DNA of 64,000 nucleotides from assembly GCA_934636435.1 (NCBI GenBank), contig CAKUAQ010000003.1, forward strand, positions 1 to 64,000, in the 5' to 3' direction. Of the stretch, positions 40,582 to 49,374 are shown piece after piece; within the stretch, counting starts at the first letter, position 1; the number at the start of each line of letters is the position of its first letter. This DNA is from an uncultured Eubacteriales bacterium (GTDB lineage: Bacteria > Bacillota > Clostridia > Oscillospirales > Acutalibacteraceae). The position numbers and the translations under genes were made by a program. Under the pieces are notes generated by a model, which ran no database searches, was not told the origin of the DNA, and saw only the letters and a list, made by a program, of their open reading frames with translations.

Positions 40582-41142
40582 GTGCCGAATTTCACGAAAA
40601 CGGCCATAAAAACGTCCTTTATGAAGCTGCTCAACGAGTATCCCCTGAGCAAGATCAGCGTGCGCAGCATCGTGGAGGATTGCGGCATCAACCGCAACTC
40701 CTTCTATTACCATTATCAGGATATTCCCACTCTCATCGAGGAGATCATCAAGGAGGAGGTGGACGGTCTCATCGCCACCTATTCCTCCATCAGCTCTCTG
40801 GATCAGTGCGCCGAGCTGGCGTTTCAGTTTGCGCTGCAAAACCGCAAGGCGGTGCAGCATATCTACAATTCCGTCAACCGGGATGTGTATGAGCGGTATT
40901 CTCTGGCGCTGTGCGAATATGTCATCACCACCTATCTCAACACCGTTTACGGCGAGGTGCCGCCGGGGGACAAGGAGCGGGAGCTGGCGGTGCGGTTCTT
41001 CAAGTGCGAGCTGTTCGGACTGACCATCGACTGGATCGCCGGAGGGATGCGGGACGATGCCACCGAGGAGATCGGGCGGATCACGGCGCTGTGCCGGGAG
41101 ATATCGGCGGAGGTATTCCGCAAATCCGCCGCTGCCGAATAA
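40582..41142 (+). CDS. TetR/AcrR-family regulator
   Basis: A 186-residue regulator. The N-terminal HTH has KTSFMKLLNEYPLSKISVRSIVEDCGINRNSFYYHYQDIPTLIEEI, the full TetR signature with FYYHY at the recognition helix. The C-terminal ligand domain is helical. GTG 40582 follows AAGGAGG. It has its own promoter and a terminator; a target gene is not obvious. This subgroup (DhaS/TetR_C_33-like) often regulates nearby stress or kinase genes, which are not seen here. Confidence 0.92.
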   Translation: MPNFTKTAIKTSFMKLLNEYPLSKISVRSIVEDCGINRNSFYYHYQDIPTLIEEIIKEEVDGLIATYSSISSLDQCAELAFQFALQNRKAVQHIYNSVNRDVYERYSLALCEYVITTYLNTVYGEVPPGDKERELAVRFFKCELFGLTIDWIAGGMRDDATEEIGRITALCREISAEVFRKSAAAE

Positions 41143-41162
41143 AGGTGGATACAGTAAAACGA

Positions 41163-41194
41163 CTCCCCGGCGGGTTCCCGCCGGGGAGCGTTTT
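41163..41194 (+). terminator. Terminator after the TetR-like gene
   Basis: CTCCCCGGCGGG and CCCGCCGGGGAG around two bases, then TTTT. Nearly the same hairpin recurs at 43112-43140. Confidence 0.9.
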
Positions 41195-41342
41195 CGATGT
41201 AGGGTGCAGCCGGGCGGGAGGAATCCCCCCGGCGCCCGGAGAAAAGACCCGGCGCTCGGAGATTTTTGCAAAACCCGGTAGACAATCCTCCTAAAATGCG
41301 GTATGCTTACCGTCAGTGAGAGCGGTGAAGGGAGCGAAAGCC

Positions 41343-42098
41343 ATGACACAAGCGGGTGAGACGGAATTTGCGGTGCTGACCGCCGTAAAGTGGGTGCGGG
41401 AGGGACCGTTTGCGGTAGGGATGCACTTCCATCAGTGCTATGAGCTGGTGTATTATATGCTGGATGAGGGTGAAACGGTGATTGAGGGGCAAGCCTACCC
41501 GCTGGGGGCGGCGGTCTTTGCCCTGATGCCGCCGGGAATGCTGCACGGGGAGACCCACCGGGGGGATTCCTCCCTTCTGGTCGTGCAGTTTACCAGCCCG
41601 GTGCCGCTGCCGCTGACCGTGGGAGTGGATGGCAGCGGGGAGCTGTATCCCGTGCTGAAAACCGTGCTGCGGGAGCTGCTGGAGCAGCCGGAGGGATACC
41701 GGCTGATGCTGTCCGCCAAGCTGCGGGAGCTGGTGGCGCTGCTGCTGCGGTGGCAGCCCAGCTCTCGCCGGCATATGCATAAGGATTTTCAGTTTGTCAT
41801 TCAATATCTGGACGAAAACTACCACGAGAAGATCGTGTTTTCGGAATTGGCGCAGCAATTTCATTACGGCTATGATCATTTCCACCACTATTTTAAGCAG
41901 GTGACCGGGCAATCTCCCCGGGCATATTTGCTGGAGCGGCGGCTGCAAGGAGCCTGCCGGATGCTGGAAAACCCGGCGGTGAGCTGCACGGAGGTGGCAT
42001 ACCGCTGCGGATTTTTCACGGCGCCCCAATTTTCGGCGGCGTTCCGGCGGCGCTTTGGCGTTGCCCCAACCGAATACCGAAAAAGCCACTGCGTATAA
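41343..42098 (+). CDS. AraC-family transcriptional regulator
   Basis: A 251-residue two-domain regulator. The N-terminal cupin-like domain has HFHQCYELVYYMLDEGE and MPPGMLHGETHRGD, the sugar-binding type. The C-terminal domain (about 150-251) has two HTH motifs: YLDENYHEKIVFSELAQQFHYGYDHFHHYFKQVTGQSPRAYLLERRL and the VAYRCGFFTAPQFSAAFRRRFGVAPTEYR recognition region. AAGGGA lies before ATG 41343. It precedes the nucleoside hydrolase gene by 82 bp and is probably its regulator. Confidence 0.93.
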   Translation: MTQAGETEFAVLTAVKWVREGPFAVGMHFHQCYELVYYMLDEGETVIEGQAYPLGAAVFALMPPGMLHGETHRGDSSLLVVQFTSPVPLPLTVGVDGSGELYPVLKTVLRELLEQPEGYRLMLSAKLRELVALLLRWQPSSRRHMHKDFQFVIQYLDENYHEKIVFSELAQQFHYGYDHFHHYFKQVTGQSPRAYLLERRLQGACRMLENPAVSCTEVAYRCGFFTAPQFSAAFRRRFGVAPTEYRKSHCV

Positions 42099-42139
42099 GA
42101 AAGACAGCCGTTGGAGGATAGACACACCCCCGGAGGTAC

Positions 42140-42156
42140 GGTATACTGTCCATACC
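42140..42156. promoter_or_regulatory. Imperfect palindrome before the nucleoside hydrolase gene
   Basis: GGTAT and ATACC lie seven bases apart, 25 bp before the ATG. It could be a site for the AraC-type protein encoded just upstream. The tatact inside may also be a -10 box. Confidence 0.3.
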
Positions 42157-42180
42157 AACAACGGCTGAGGTGAGATAAGT

Positions 42181-43101
42181 ATGACCTATGCACAGTACCG
42201 AAAAAATCTGGATGTCCCGACAGAGCCGGTGGACGTAATTCTGGATACAGACGTCTCCAATGAGATTGACGACCAGTTTGCCATCGGGTATCTGCTGCGC
42301 TGCGGGGAGCGGCTGCGGCCGGTGGGGCTTTGCTCCGCCCCGTTTACGGGGACGCTGGGGATAACCGACCCGGCGCAAGGGGCGGATATGACTTGGAGGG
42401 CGTTGCGGCAGGTGGTAACGGTGGCGGGACGGGAGGACCTGCTGGAGCGGTGTTATCCCGGCTGCCGGGCGTATCTGCCGGACGAAAAAACGCCGGTGGA
42501 GTCTCCGGCTGCCCGGTTTATGGTGGAGACGGCGCGGCGGTATTCCCCGGAAAAGCCCCTGTATCTGGTGGGCATCGGGGTGCTGACCGATATTGCGTCG
42601 GCGCTGTTGATGGAGCCCGCCATCGCCGAAAACGTGGTGATCGTGTGGCTGGGCGGTCATGCCCAGCATCTGCCCCGCACCGATGAGTTCAATATGGTGC
42701 AGGATATAGCCGCCGCCCGGGTGGTGGTTGACAGCCCGGCGCCGCTGGTGCAGCTGCCCTGCTTCGGGGTGGTGGAGCAATTTGTCACCACCCGGTATGA
42801 GCTGGAGCATTGGCTGAGCGGGAAAGGGGCGCTGGCGGACTATCTGTGCCGGTTGACGGTGGATGAATACCGCAACGAGGCGGTGGAGCGCCCCTGGAGC
42901 CGCTCCCTCTGGGATGTGACCGCCGTGGCGTGGCTGATGAATGACGGCAACCGGTTTATGAACGCCGATATACGCCCCGCGCCGGTGGTGGAATACGATT
43001 CCCGCTACGCCTATGATTCCACCCGCAAGCCCATGCGGTATATCACCGCCATCCGACGGGACGCCTTATTTGCGGATATGTTCCGGCGGCTGGCAGAATA
43101 A
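42181..43101 (+). CDS. Inosine/uridine-preferring nucleoside hydrolase family protein
   Basis: A 306-residue protein of the IunH family, which hydrolyses ribonucleosides to base and ribose. The N-terminal calcium-binding motif is DTDVSNEIDDQFAIGYLL (about residues 22-39), with the aspartates of the family. LYLVGIGVLTDIASALLMEP and the catalytic segment VIVWLGGHAQHL follow. The C-terminal aspartate that completes the calcium site is in LWDVTAVAWL. Some members accept other sugars, so the substrate is uncertain. It is coupled to the AraC-type regulator and ends at a terminator. Confidence 0.9.
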   Translation: MTYAQYRKNLDVPTEPVDVILDTDVSNEIDDQFAIGYLLRCGERLRPVGLCSAPFTGTLGITDPAQGADMTWRALRQVVTVAGREDLLERCYPGCRAYLPDEKTPVESPAARFMVETARRYSPEKPLYLVGIGVLTDIASALLMEPAIAENVVIVWLGGHAQHLPRTDEFNMVQDIAAARVVVDSPAPLVQLPCFGVVEQFVTTRYELEHWLSGKGALADYLCRLTVDEYRNEAVERPWSRSLWDVTAVAWLMNDGNRFMNADIRPAPVVEYDSRYAYDSTRKPMRYITAIRRDALFADMFRRLAE

Positions 43102-43536
43102 GTCCTGTTTGGCTCCCCGGCGGGTTTCCCGCCGGGGAGCGTTCTGCTTTCATCGGGTCGCAGCGGCGGAGTGGGGATACCTGTCGGCGGAGGATAGCGC
43201 TTTTGGGCAATCCGGCGAGCCCTGTCTGCCGTCCGGTCCCCAAAGCCCGTATTGCTGCGGCCGTCTCTTGAGTTTCCTGTACCCCGAGATGGCCCGCTTA
43301 CTTGTCGATATACCAAAAGGTGAGACAGCACTGCCCGCAACGGGCAGAGATCTGCCGGAGCCGGATCGCTGTCCCCCGATGCCGGTCTTCCTCTGTAAAA
43401 TGCACAGTGCCTCGCCGCCTTTCTCAAAGCCGGAGCTTTAAGCCGTGCGCTGCTGTAACCGGCAGACACCGTTTCCGGAATAGTATGCCGTTCTCGGCCT
43501 TGTCAACCGGGGACGGCATGGCCTATGGGTCGTCGT
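43102..43536. other. Intergenic region, 435 bp
   Basis: It starts with the terminator hairpin at 43112-43140. It also holds a small hairpin CTGCCCG/CGGGCAG (about 43329-43346). No protein gene, tRNA or known RNA family was seen. Confidence 0.5.
43112..43140 (+). terminator. Terminator after the nucleoside hydrolase gene
   Basis: GCTCCCCGGCGGG and CCCGCCGGGGAGC around three bases; only GTTCTG follows, a weaker T tract than at 41163. Confidence 0.75.
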
Positions 43537-44529
43537 TCAAGCGGCCGGTTCCAGTGTGATGCCGGTGTAGTAGTATCGGAGGATCTCATCGTAGGAATAT
43601 CCCTGTCGCGCCAGATAATCGGCGCCGTATTGGCTCATGCCGACGCCGTGCCCGTAGCCGTGCACAGTGAACTGAAAGGTGCCGTCCCGACAGGTATAGG
43701 TAAACGCCGCCGAGCGCAGGTTCAGGGCCGTGCGCACGGCCGATCCCCGGACGGTCTGGCCCCCGACGGTGAGGGTGGCCACCGTTCCGGCGGAGGACAG
43801 CACCGGGTCCCGGAGCCATTCCGCCGGGTCCCCCTCCAGCGCGACCTGCGGAAACGCCTGCGTCAGCGCCGCCTTGACCTCATCGGCCGTCCGTGACACG
43901 GCGGTTTCAAACTGAGGGGATAACCGGTCGCCGGGGCTGGCCACCGGCTGCAAATACGGCAGATCATTCCCCCAGACCACGGCGGCGGATTCGGTGCTGC
44001 CGCAGCTGAGGGCAAAATAGCAGGCGTCAATCCATTCGCCGCCGCAGGTCATATAGCGTCCTGCCACCGCGTCAACGGCGGCGCACAGCTTTTGATAGTT
44101 CGGCTCATACCGGTTGCCCCACCGCTGCCGCAGGGCGGTTTCGTCATACTGTGCCGGGAATTTTTCGTCCGGTGTGGCGAAATCCGCCCCTTTCAGCGTC
44201 GGGTCGGGGTTCTCGCGGTGCAGCTGCCGCTGCCGTCCGTAGTATGTATAGGCGGCTACGACCTGAGCCTTCAGCGCTTCGGTATGATAGGAGGCGGGCA
44301 TTTCGAAGGCCAGAGTGCGGATGAGAAACTCCCGCTCGGACAACGAAACCACTTCGCCGCCGGCGAGCACCCGAAACGACTGCTCGCCCGATGCGGGTGC
44401 GGTCGATTCGACCGGAGGGGCAGATTCGGCCGGGGGCGCGGTCGGCGAGGCCGCCCGTGGCAGGGCGGGCAGGGGAAACAGCAGCAGCAGTACGGCAACG
44501 GTCAGAAACAGAGCGGCATATCCTTTCAT
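43537..44529 (-). CDS. spoIID: SpoIID/LytB-domain protein
   Basis: A 330-residue membrane-anchored protein: an N-terminal helix (YAALFLTVAVLLLLFPLPAL), a linker, then the SpoIID domain with EREFLIRTLAFEMPASYHTEALKAQVVAAYTY, and the C-terminal HGYGHGVGMSQYGADYLARQGYSYDEILRYYYTG signature. SpoIID is a lytic transglycosylase that removes stem-free glycan during engulfment of the forespore. ATG 44529 has GGAAGG nine bases upstream. Gene isolation from other spo genes is common. It could also be a non-sporulation SpoIID paralogue, but the length and full signature favour SpoIID. Confidence 0.9.
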   Translation of the reverse strand: MKGYAALFLTVAVLLLLFPLPALPRAASPTAPPAESAPPVESTAPASGEQSFRVLAGGEVVSLSEREFLIRTLAFEMPASYHTEALKAQVVAAYTYYGRQRQLHRENPDPTLKGADFATPDEKFPAQYDETALRQRWGNRYEPNYQKLCAAVDAVAGRYMTCGGEWIDACYFALSCGSTESAAVVWGNDLPYLQPVASPGDRLSPQFETAVSRTADEVKAALTQAFPQVALEGDPAEWLRDPVLSSAGTVATLTVGGQTVRGSAVRTALNLRSAAFTYTCRDGTFQFTVHGYGHGVGMSQYGADYLARQGYSYDEILRYYYTGITLEPAA

Positions 44530-44619
44530 GTGGCTCATCCTTCCGGTTATTTCTGTGGGCAGCACCGCATAGTACATCCCGTGGCGGCATCGGCGGACGG
44601 GTTTTGTGCGGTATTGCCC

Positions 44620-44648
44620 TTGACTTTGAGGGCAAAACGGACTATGAT
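44620..44648 (+). promoter_or_regulatory. Promoter of the multi-spanning membrane gene
   Basis: TTGACT, 17 bp, TATGAT, about 175 bp upstream of ATG 44824. Confidence 0.7.
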
Positions 44649-44823
44649 AAGAGATATTATCCGGACAGGACGGCATCGGTCCGCCGTATACGGCGGGCGC
44701 GGTCTTCGTTCTGTCGGATCAACGGTACCGGTTGTCCCACTGTGTCAAGCATATGCGGCGGATGCGGCGAATATGCACGCACGACGGGCGACGGAGGAAA
44801 GGCGGCGACAGACCGTGCAACGA

Positions 44824-45786
44824 ATGAATATCAGAAAATGGAGCGGTGCCGTGCGCGCGGCGGCTCTTGTAGGGGGCGGCATGACGGCGGTGACGCTGGT
44901 GCTGCGGGTGGCGCTGATGCCCACGCTGCGGGACGACGATACCGGCCGGTTTGCCATGAGCGGCGTGGTCATCGGCGTGATGCTGGTCACATTGATCGCG
45001 CTGGGGATCTTCGGCCTGCTGACCCCTCGCCGGAGGATCGACGTGACCGGCGCGGCGGCGCTCCCGGTGGCGCTGCTGACCATGGTGGCCGGCGGTGTGC
45101 TGGCCGGCGGCTCTCTGTGGGAGATGCTCGACTATTGGATCAGCGGCGTCATGCCGGAGCCGCAGGCGGCCCAGCTTGCCGGACTGGCCGTGCCGCTGCT
45201 ATGGCTGTATCTTCTGTGCGGCATCGGCGGCGGCGCGGGGCTGGTGTATTTCGGGCTGCGTATGGCGGCGGAGGGTGGCACCCGCATCGGCATGAGCGCC
45301 GCGCCGCTGCTGTTGCCGGTGCTGTGGATGTGGTTTCGGCTGGCACGGTATGAGATGTCCTATGCCAGCGCCGTGCGCCTTTCCGAGAGCTTTTACGATT
45401 TCGGCATGTTTTTGCTGGAGATGCTGTTCCTGTTCAAGCTGGCGCGGTACGCCTCCGGCATCGGCAGTGTTAAGCCCGGCCTGCTGGTCTTCTATGCGCT
45501 GGGAACGGCGCTGTTTGCCATCACCGGGCCGCTCACCCGTCTGTGTATGTTCCTGCTGGGCGATACGGAGGCGTATCTGGCCAGTCAGTTGGCCGGCGCA
45601 CCCGATCTGGCCATCGGGATTATGGCGCTGGGCTATGCGCTGGCCTGGGCTTACGGCTCGCCGCGGCTGCCGGAGTCGGAATCCGGTGTGTCCGGTTCCG
45701 GCGAGGATGCGGAAGCGGACGTTGTCGGCGATTCCGATGCCGATTCTCCCGCAGCCGGATCTCCGGCGGAGGACACCGGGGAGTAA
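44824..45786 (+). CDS. Multi-spanning membrane protein of unknown function
   Basis: A 320-residue protein with about eight hydrophobic helices (for example MSGVVIGVMLVTLIALGIFGLL, LPVALLTMVAGGVLAGGSLW, LLWLYLLCGIGGGAGLVYF, GLLVFYALGTALFAITGP). The last 45 residues are acidic and low-complexity (ESESGVSGSGEDAEADVV). No family is recognised. The ribosome-binding site is weak, so the start may lie upstream. Its 3' end overlaps the convergent gene ending at 45651 by 136 bp. Confidence 0.75.
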   Translation: MNIRKWSGAVRAAALVGGGMTAVTLVLRVALMPTLRDDDTGRFAMSGVVIGVMLVTLIALGIFGLLTPRRRIDVTGAAALPVALLTMVAGGVLAGGSLWEMLDYWISGVMPEPQAAQLAGLAVPLLWLYLLCGIGGGAGLVYFGLRMAAEGGTRIGMSAAPLLLPVLWMWFRLARYEMSYASAVRLSESFYDFGMFLLEMLFLFKLARYASGIGSVKPGLLVFYALGTALFAITGPLTRLCMFLLGDTEAYLASQLAGAPDLAIGIMALGYALAWAYGSPRLPESESGVSGSGEDAEADVVGDSDADSPAAGSPAEDTGE

Positions 45787-46457
45787 AGCCAGGCAATGAA
45801 CCCGGTCCATACCGGGGACAGGGTATCCCGCAGCAGCTCGTCCGCCGTGGGGATCACATACGGACGGGTGCCCGAGGGGATCTCTTCTGTGCGTCCGATG
45901 GAGAAAGCTACCGAATTCCCGCAGAGCGCCAGACTGCCTTTGTGCAGCCGGGCGCTTTCCTGTATGAGCCGCAGGGCCTCCTCGGTACCGAAGGGGGCGT
46001 CGGCCGTGACGGTGACGGTCAGGCAGTGGGCCTGCTCCTGCATCCGCACCCACAGCGGCCGGTGCGGCGCCGTGCGGCAGGCTTCCCGCAGCAGCCCCAA
46101 CAGTCCCAACGAGAGGATACGGGGGTGCAGCATGGCGCTGAAATCAATGGCGGTTTCCTTGGCCGGAAATACGAACAGCGGCTGTCCCAGTCCGGCGGCC
46201 AGCCGCTGAGCGGCGGTGAGCAGATTCTGCATCAGTGGCACGGGATTCCCCCACAGGAGCGGACGGTTGCCGCCGCTGCTTTGCAGCACCTCGTCGATCT
46301 CCAGCTGCCCCAGCTCCCGCAGCCTGGCATAGTATACCGTTTGCTGCTCCGGTGTTTGCTGCTCCGGAGACGGCACGGACAGGAAATATGCCGCCAGTTG
46401 CTCCCGGCGGCTGCCTTCGGCTTTGGCTTCGGGCTTGGAAGATCGTGGTATGGACAT
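45651..46457 (-). CDS. Degenerate HATPase-like protein, convergent overlap
   Basis: A 268-residue protein. The central part (about 100-190) follows the layout of histidine-kinase ATPase domains: ILSLGLLGLLREACRTAPHRPLWVRMQEQ, then LTVTVTADAPFG and RLHKGSLALCGNSVAFSI. The usual asparagine of the N-box and the G1 motif are missing, so ATP binding is doubtful. The last 50 residues are a Ser/Pro/Asp-rich tail, overlapping the opposite gene. AAAGGAG is six bases before ATG 46457. Divergent from gapA by 170 bp. Function unknown. Confidence 0.6.
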   Translation of the reverse strand: MSIPRSSKPEAKAEGSRREQLAAYFLSVPSPEQQTPEQQTVYYARLRELGQLEIDEVLQSSGGNRPLLWGNPVPLMQNLLTAAQRLAAGLGQPLFVFPAKETAIDFSAMLHPRILSLGLLGLLREACRTAPHRPLWVRMQEQAHCLTVTVTADAPFGTEEALRLIQESARLHKGSLALCGNSVAFSIGRTEEIPSGTRPYVIPTADELLRDTLSPVWTGFIAWLYSPVSSAGDPAAGESASESPTTSASASSPEPDTPDSDSGSRGEP

Positions 46458-46564
46458 GATCGACTCCTTTTGTTGAATGTGAATACGGCGTTGATCGCCG
46501 ATTCGTGTGATTTGTACAAAACTCCGAAAGTAGCGATGAATTGGTTAAAAATGTAACAAACATC

Positions 46565-46593
46565 TTGCAATTCCGGGGGATTTGCGGTAAAAT
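46565..46593 (+). promoter_or_regulatory. Promoter of gapA
   Basis: TTGCAA, 17 bp, TAAAAT, 35 bp before the ATG. Confidence 0.8.
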
Positions 46594-46627
46594 ACAGACA
46601 GACTAAATAAACGGAGGTAATTGTGTT

Positions 46628-47662
46628 ATGGCAGTTAAAGTTGCAATTAACGGTTTCGGCCGGATCGGCCGTCTGGCGTTCCGCCAGATGTTCGGTGCCG
46701 AGGGCTACGAGGTCGTGGCCATCAACGATCTGACCAGCGCCAAGATGCTGGCTCACCTGCTGAAGTATGATACGGCTCAGGGCAACTATGTGGCCATGGG
46801 TCACACCGTGGATTTCCATGAGGGCGAGGGCGAGGATAACTATATCACCGTCGACGGCAAGAAGATCGTGATCTATGCCATCAAGGACGCCAACGAGTGC
46901 CCCTGGGGCAAGCTGGGCGTGGATGTGGTGCTGGAGTGCACCGGCTTCTACTGCTCCAAGGATAAGGCGCAGGCGCACATCAACGCCGGTGCAAAGAAAG
47001 TGGTTATTTCCGCTCCCGCCGGTAAGGATCTGCCCACCATCGTGTATAGCGTGAACGAGAAGACCCTGACTGCCGAGGACAAGATCATCTCCGCCGCTTC
47101 CTGCACCACCAACTGCCTGGCTCCCATGGCCAAGGCTCTGAATGATTACGCTCCCATCGAGAGCGGCATCATGACCACCGTGCACGCCTACACCGGCGAT
47201 CAGATGATCCTGGACGGTCCCCAGCGCAAGGGCGACCTGCGCCGCGCCCGTGCCGGTGCCCAGAACATCGTCCCCAACACCACCGGTGCGGCTAAGGCCA
47301 TCGGTCTGGTGATCCCCGAGCTGAACGGCAAGCTGATTGGCTCTGCCCAGCGTGTGCCGGTTCCCACCGGCTCCACCACCATTCTGGTGGCGGTTGTCAA
47401 GGGCAAGGACATCACCGTGGAGGGTATCAATGCGGCGATGAAGGCGGCTGCCTCCGAGTCCTTCGGCTACAATGAGGATATGATCGTGTCCTCCGATGTC
47501 ATCGGTATGCGGTACGGCTCCCTGTTCGATGCCACTCAGACCATGGTGGCGAAGATCGACGACGACACCTATCAGGTGCAGGTCGTGTCCTGGTACGACA
47601 ACGAGAACTCCTACACCAGCCAGATGGTTCGTACCATCAAGTACTTCGCTGAGTTGGGTTAA
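46628..47662 (+). CDS. gapA: Glyceraldehyde-3-phosphate dehydrogenase, type I
   Basis: A 344-residue glycolytic enzyme that oxidises glyceraldehyde 3-phosphate with NAD+ and phosphate. The Rossmann motif NGFGRIGR is at residues 8-15, the catalytic SCTTNCLAP has Cys159, and [17 protein letters not shown] and WYDNENSY are intact. Codon use is strongly biased compared with its neighbours (almost only ATC, GGC, CTG, GCC), as expected for a highly expressed gene. GGAGG precedes the ATG, with a consensus promoter and a terminator on either side, so it is transcribed alone and not with pgk or tpi. Confidence 0.98.
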   Translation: MAVKVAINGFGRIGRLAFRQMFGAEGYEVVAINDLTSAKMLAHLLKYDTAQGNYVAMGHTVDFHEGEGEDNYITVDGKKIVIYAIKDANECPWGKLGVDVVLECTGFYCSKDKAQAHINAGAKKVVISAPAGKDLPTIVYSVNEKTLTAEDKIISAASCTTNCLAPMAKALNDYAPIESGIMTTVHAYTGDQMILDGPQRKGDLRRARAGAQNIVPNTTGAAKAIGLVIPELNGKLIGSAQRVPVPTGSTTILVAVVKGKDITVEGINAAMKAAASESFGYNEDMIVSSDVIGMRYGSLFDATQTMVAKIDDDTYQVQVVSWYDNENSYTSQMVRTIKYFAELG

Positions 47663-47689
47663 GTCCCGCCAGAGAGCCTTGCAGGATTG

Positions 47690-47722
47690 CCCCGGCGGGT
47701 GCGTGAGCACTCGCCGGGGTTT
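47690..47722 (+). terminator. Terminator of gapA
   Basis: CCCCGGCG and CGCCGGGG with extra pairing GTGC/GCAC in the loop, then TTT. Confidence 0.85.
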
Positions 47723-47949
47723 GCTGTATGCTGTCGGCGGCCGGGTTCCGGCGGGGGATCGGTGTATCGGGCGGACAGAAAAATTCGTTTCGATGCGCCC
47801 GGGAATAGCATACGCAATTTTTTCGCCGACAGGGATGGAAATACCAGACTGAATTGGAAAAAACAGGTGCGCGGCAGCCATGCCTGAGCAGGTTTGCACG
47901 AGCATATATATATATTCGTGGGATATAGTTGCCATACACTTTTAAGATA

Positions 47950-47978
47950 TTGTAATTTGTGTGAAATCGGAGTATAAT
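47950..47978 (+). promoter_or_regulatory. Promoter of the V-type ATPase operon
   Basis: TTGTAA, 17 bp, TATAAT, 29 bp upstream of the first ATG. Confidence 0.8.
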
Positions 47979-48007
47979 ACCTATCGGTCGATGAAGGAGG
48001 GATCCGG

Positions 48008-48325
48008 ATGATCGAAAAAAGTATCGCCGCCATTTTACAGGTGGATAAACAGGCGCGTCAGCAGGAGGAACAGGCGGAGGAAAAACGCCGCCGTGTGGAA
48101 GATACGGTGGCCCAGCGCCGCCGGGATCTGCAGACCGCCTATGAGAACGGCGTGAGGGAGGCGGAAGCCTACACCAGAGAGGAGCAATCCCGCCGTCTGG
48201 CCGCCGAAAAAGCCGCTGTGGACGCCCGGCAGATGGAGTTGGTGGCCGCTATGGCGGCTCGTGTGGAGCAGATGCACGATATCTGGGTGGCCGATCTGGC
48301 GGCCCGTGTAACGGAGCGGGAGTGA
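48008..48325 (+). CDS. V-type ATP synthase subunit G/H (peripheral stalk)
   Basis: A 105-residue, highly charged helix from end to end (about residues 12-95), rich in E, R, A and Q and without hydrophobic clusters, as in the G/H subunit that forms the outer stalk with subunit E. Its first place in the operon matches this role in related ATPases. GAAGGAGGG precedes the ATG. Family resemblance is by composition and position, not by a motif, so identity is inference. Confidence 0.8.
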   Translation: MIEKSIAAILQVDKQARQQEEQAEEKRRRVEDTVAQRRRDLQTAYENGVREAEAYTREEQSRRLAAEKAAVDARQMELVAAMAARVEQMHDIWVADLAARVTERE

Positions 48326-48335
48326 AGAATTAGCC

Positions 48336-49361
48336 ATGCACGCTGCGGAAAATGCACTGCTGACGAAGACCCGGGCTATGTACGCCCGGCGGTTGACGCC
48401 AAGACAATATGAGGATATGCGTGGCTGTCGCACCTTTGCCGATCTGGCCGCTTATCTCAAAGAGAAAACGCCCTATGGGCAGTATATGACTGCCACCGAT
48501 CCGGGCTCAGTGCATCGGGGTCGGCTGGAAAATCAGCTGCGGGAGATCCAGAGCCGCCATTTGGCGGGGCTGTCCCGGTATGCCTATGCCATCCATTCTC
48601 CTTTCTACATCTGCTTTCTGCTGGAATGGGAGACGGAGCGGCTGGAGCAGGCCCTGACCTATGCCGTCGGTCGTCTGCCGGTGGAGCTGCCGGCCGCACC
48701 GGCGTTTTTCGCCGCACATTCGGTTGTCGATTGGTCGGCGGTGGAGCGGGCGGACGGTGCGGAGACGCTGATCGGAGCTCTGGTCGGTACGCCCTATGAA
48801 AAGCTGTGCCGCCCTCTGGTGCGGCCGGACGTCCCGGTGGATATGGCGGCGATGGATCGGGCGCTGCGACAGCATTGTACCCGACAGCTGCTGGAGATGG
48901 TGGAAAGAACGTACACCGGCGCTGAGCGCCGGGCGGTGGAGGAGCTGCTGCGGACCGGGATTGACCTGGACGATCTGGTGATCATCTACCGCACGGGGGT
49001 GCTGCGGCGGTTTCCGGCGGAGGCCGGAGCATTTCTGCTGGAGGGCGGTCTGTTGACCGATGCTCAGCTGCGCAGGCTGCTGGCGGCAACCGACCGGCGG
49101 CAGTTCAATGAGGCGCTGTCCCGCACCCGGTATCGGGAGCTGACGGTGCGCCCGGAGGACTATGTGGAGCTGGCGGTGGAACGCTGGCGTTTCGCTCAGT
49201 GTCAGCGGCAGCTGCGGTTCACCACCGATCCGTCGGTGGCGATGCTGTGCTATGCGACCCTCCGACGGTTGGAGCTGAAGAATATCCTGCATCTGGTGGA
49301 GGGCGTGCGCTATGGCGCAACGGATACGGCCGCCGGGATGCTGATCGGCGTGGAAAAGTGA
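48336..49361 (+). CDS. ntpC: V-type ATP synthase subunit C (subunit d)
   Basis: A 341-residue helical protein of the archaeal/bacterial V-type subunit C family, which caps the c ring and couples it to the central stalk. The N-terminal KTRAMYARRLTPRQYEDMRGCRTFADLAAYLKEKTPYGQYM and the middle EWETERLEQALTY and RTGIDLDDLVIIYR, and the C-terminal LRRLELKNILHLVEGVRYG are typical. The start is the first ATG after the G/H gene, ten bases away. Confidence 0.93.
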   Translation: MHAAENALLTKTRAMYARRLTPRQYEDMRGCRTFADLAAYLKEKTPYGQYMTATDPGSVHRGRLENQLREIQSRHLAGLSRYAYAIHSPFYICFLLEWETERLEQALTYAVGRLPVELPAAPAFFAAHSVVDWSAVERADGAETLIGALVGTPYEKLCRPLVRPDVPVDMAAMDRALRQHCTRQLLEMVERTYTGAERRAVEELLRTGIDLDDLVIIYRTGVLRRFPAEAGAFLLEGGLLTDAQLRRLLAATDRRQFNEALSRTRYRELTVRPEDYVELAVERWRFAQCQRQLRFTTDPSVAMLCYATLRRLELKNILHLVEGVRYGATDTAAGMLIGVEK

Positions 49362-49374
49362 GGCGATTGAACGT

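Larger units (their letters stand above)
47663..48007. other. Intergenic region between gapA and the V-ATPase operon
   Basis: It holds the gapA terminator (47690-47722), an AT dinucleotide run near 47905 and the V-ATPase promoter. No gene is seen. Confidence 0.5.

Noticed and set aside
39097..41349. 750-codon minus-strand open frame over the sigma, anti-sigma and TetR genes
   Set aside because: It spans three genes with recognised products or motifs on the other strand and ends in Pro/Ala-rich low-complexity sequence.
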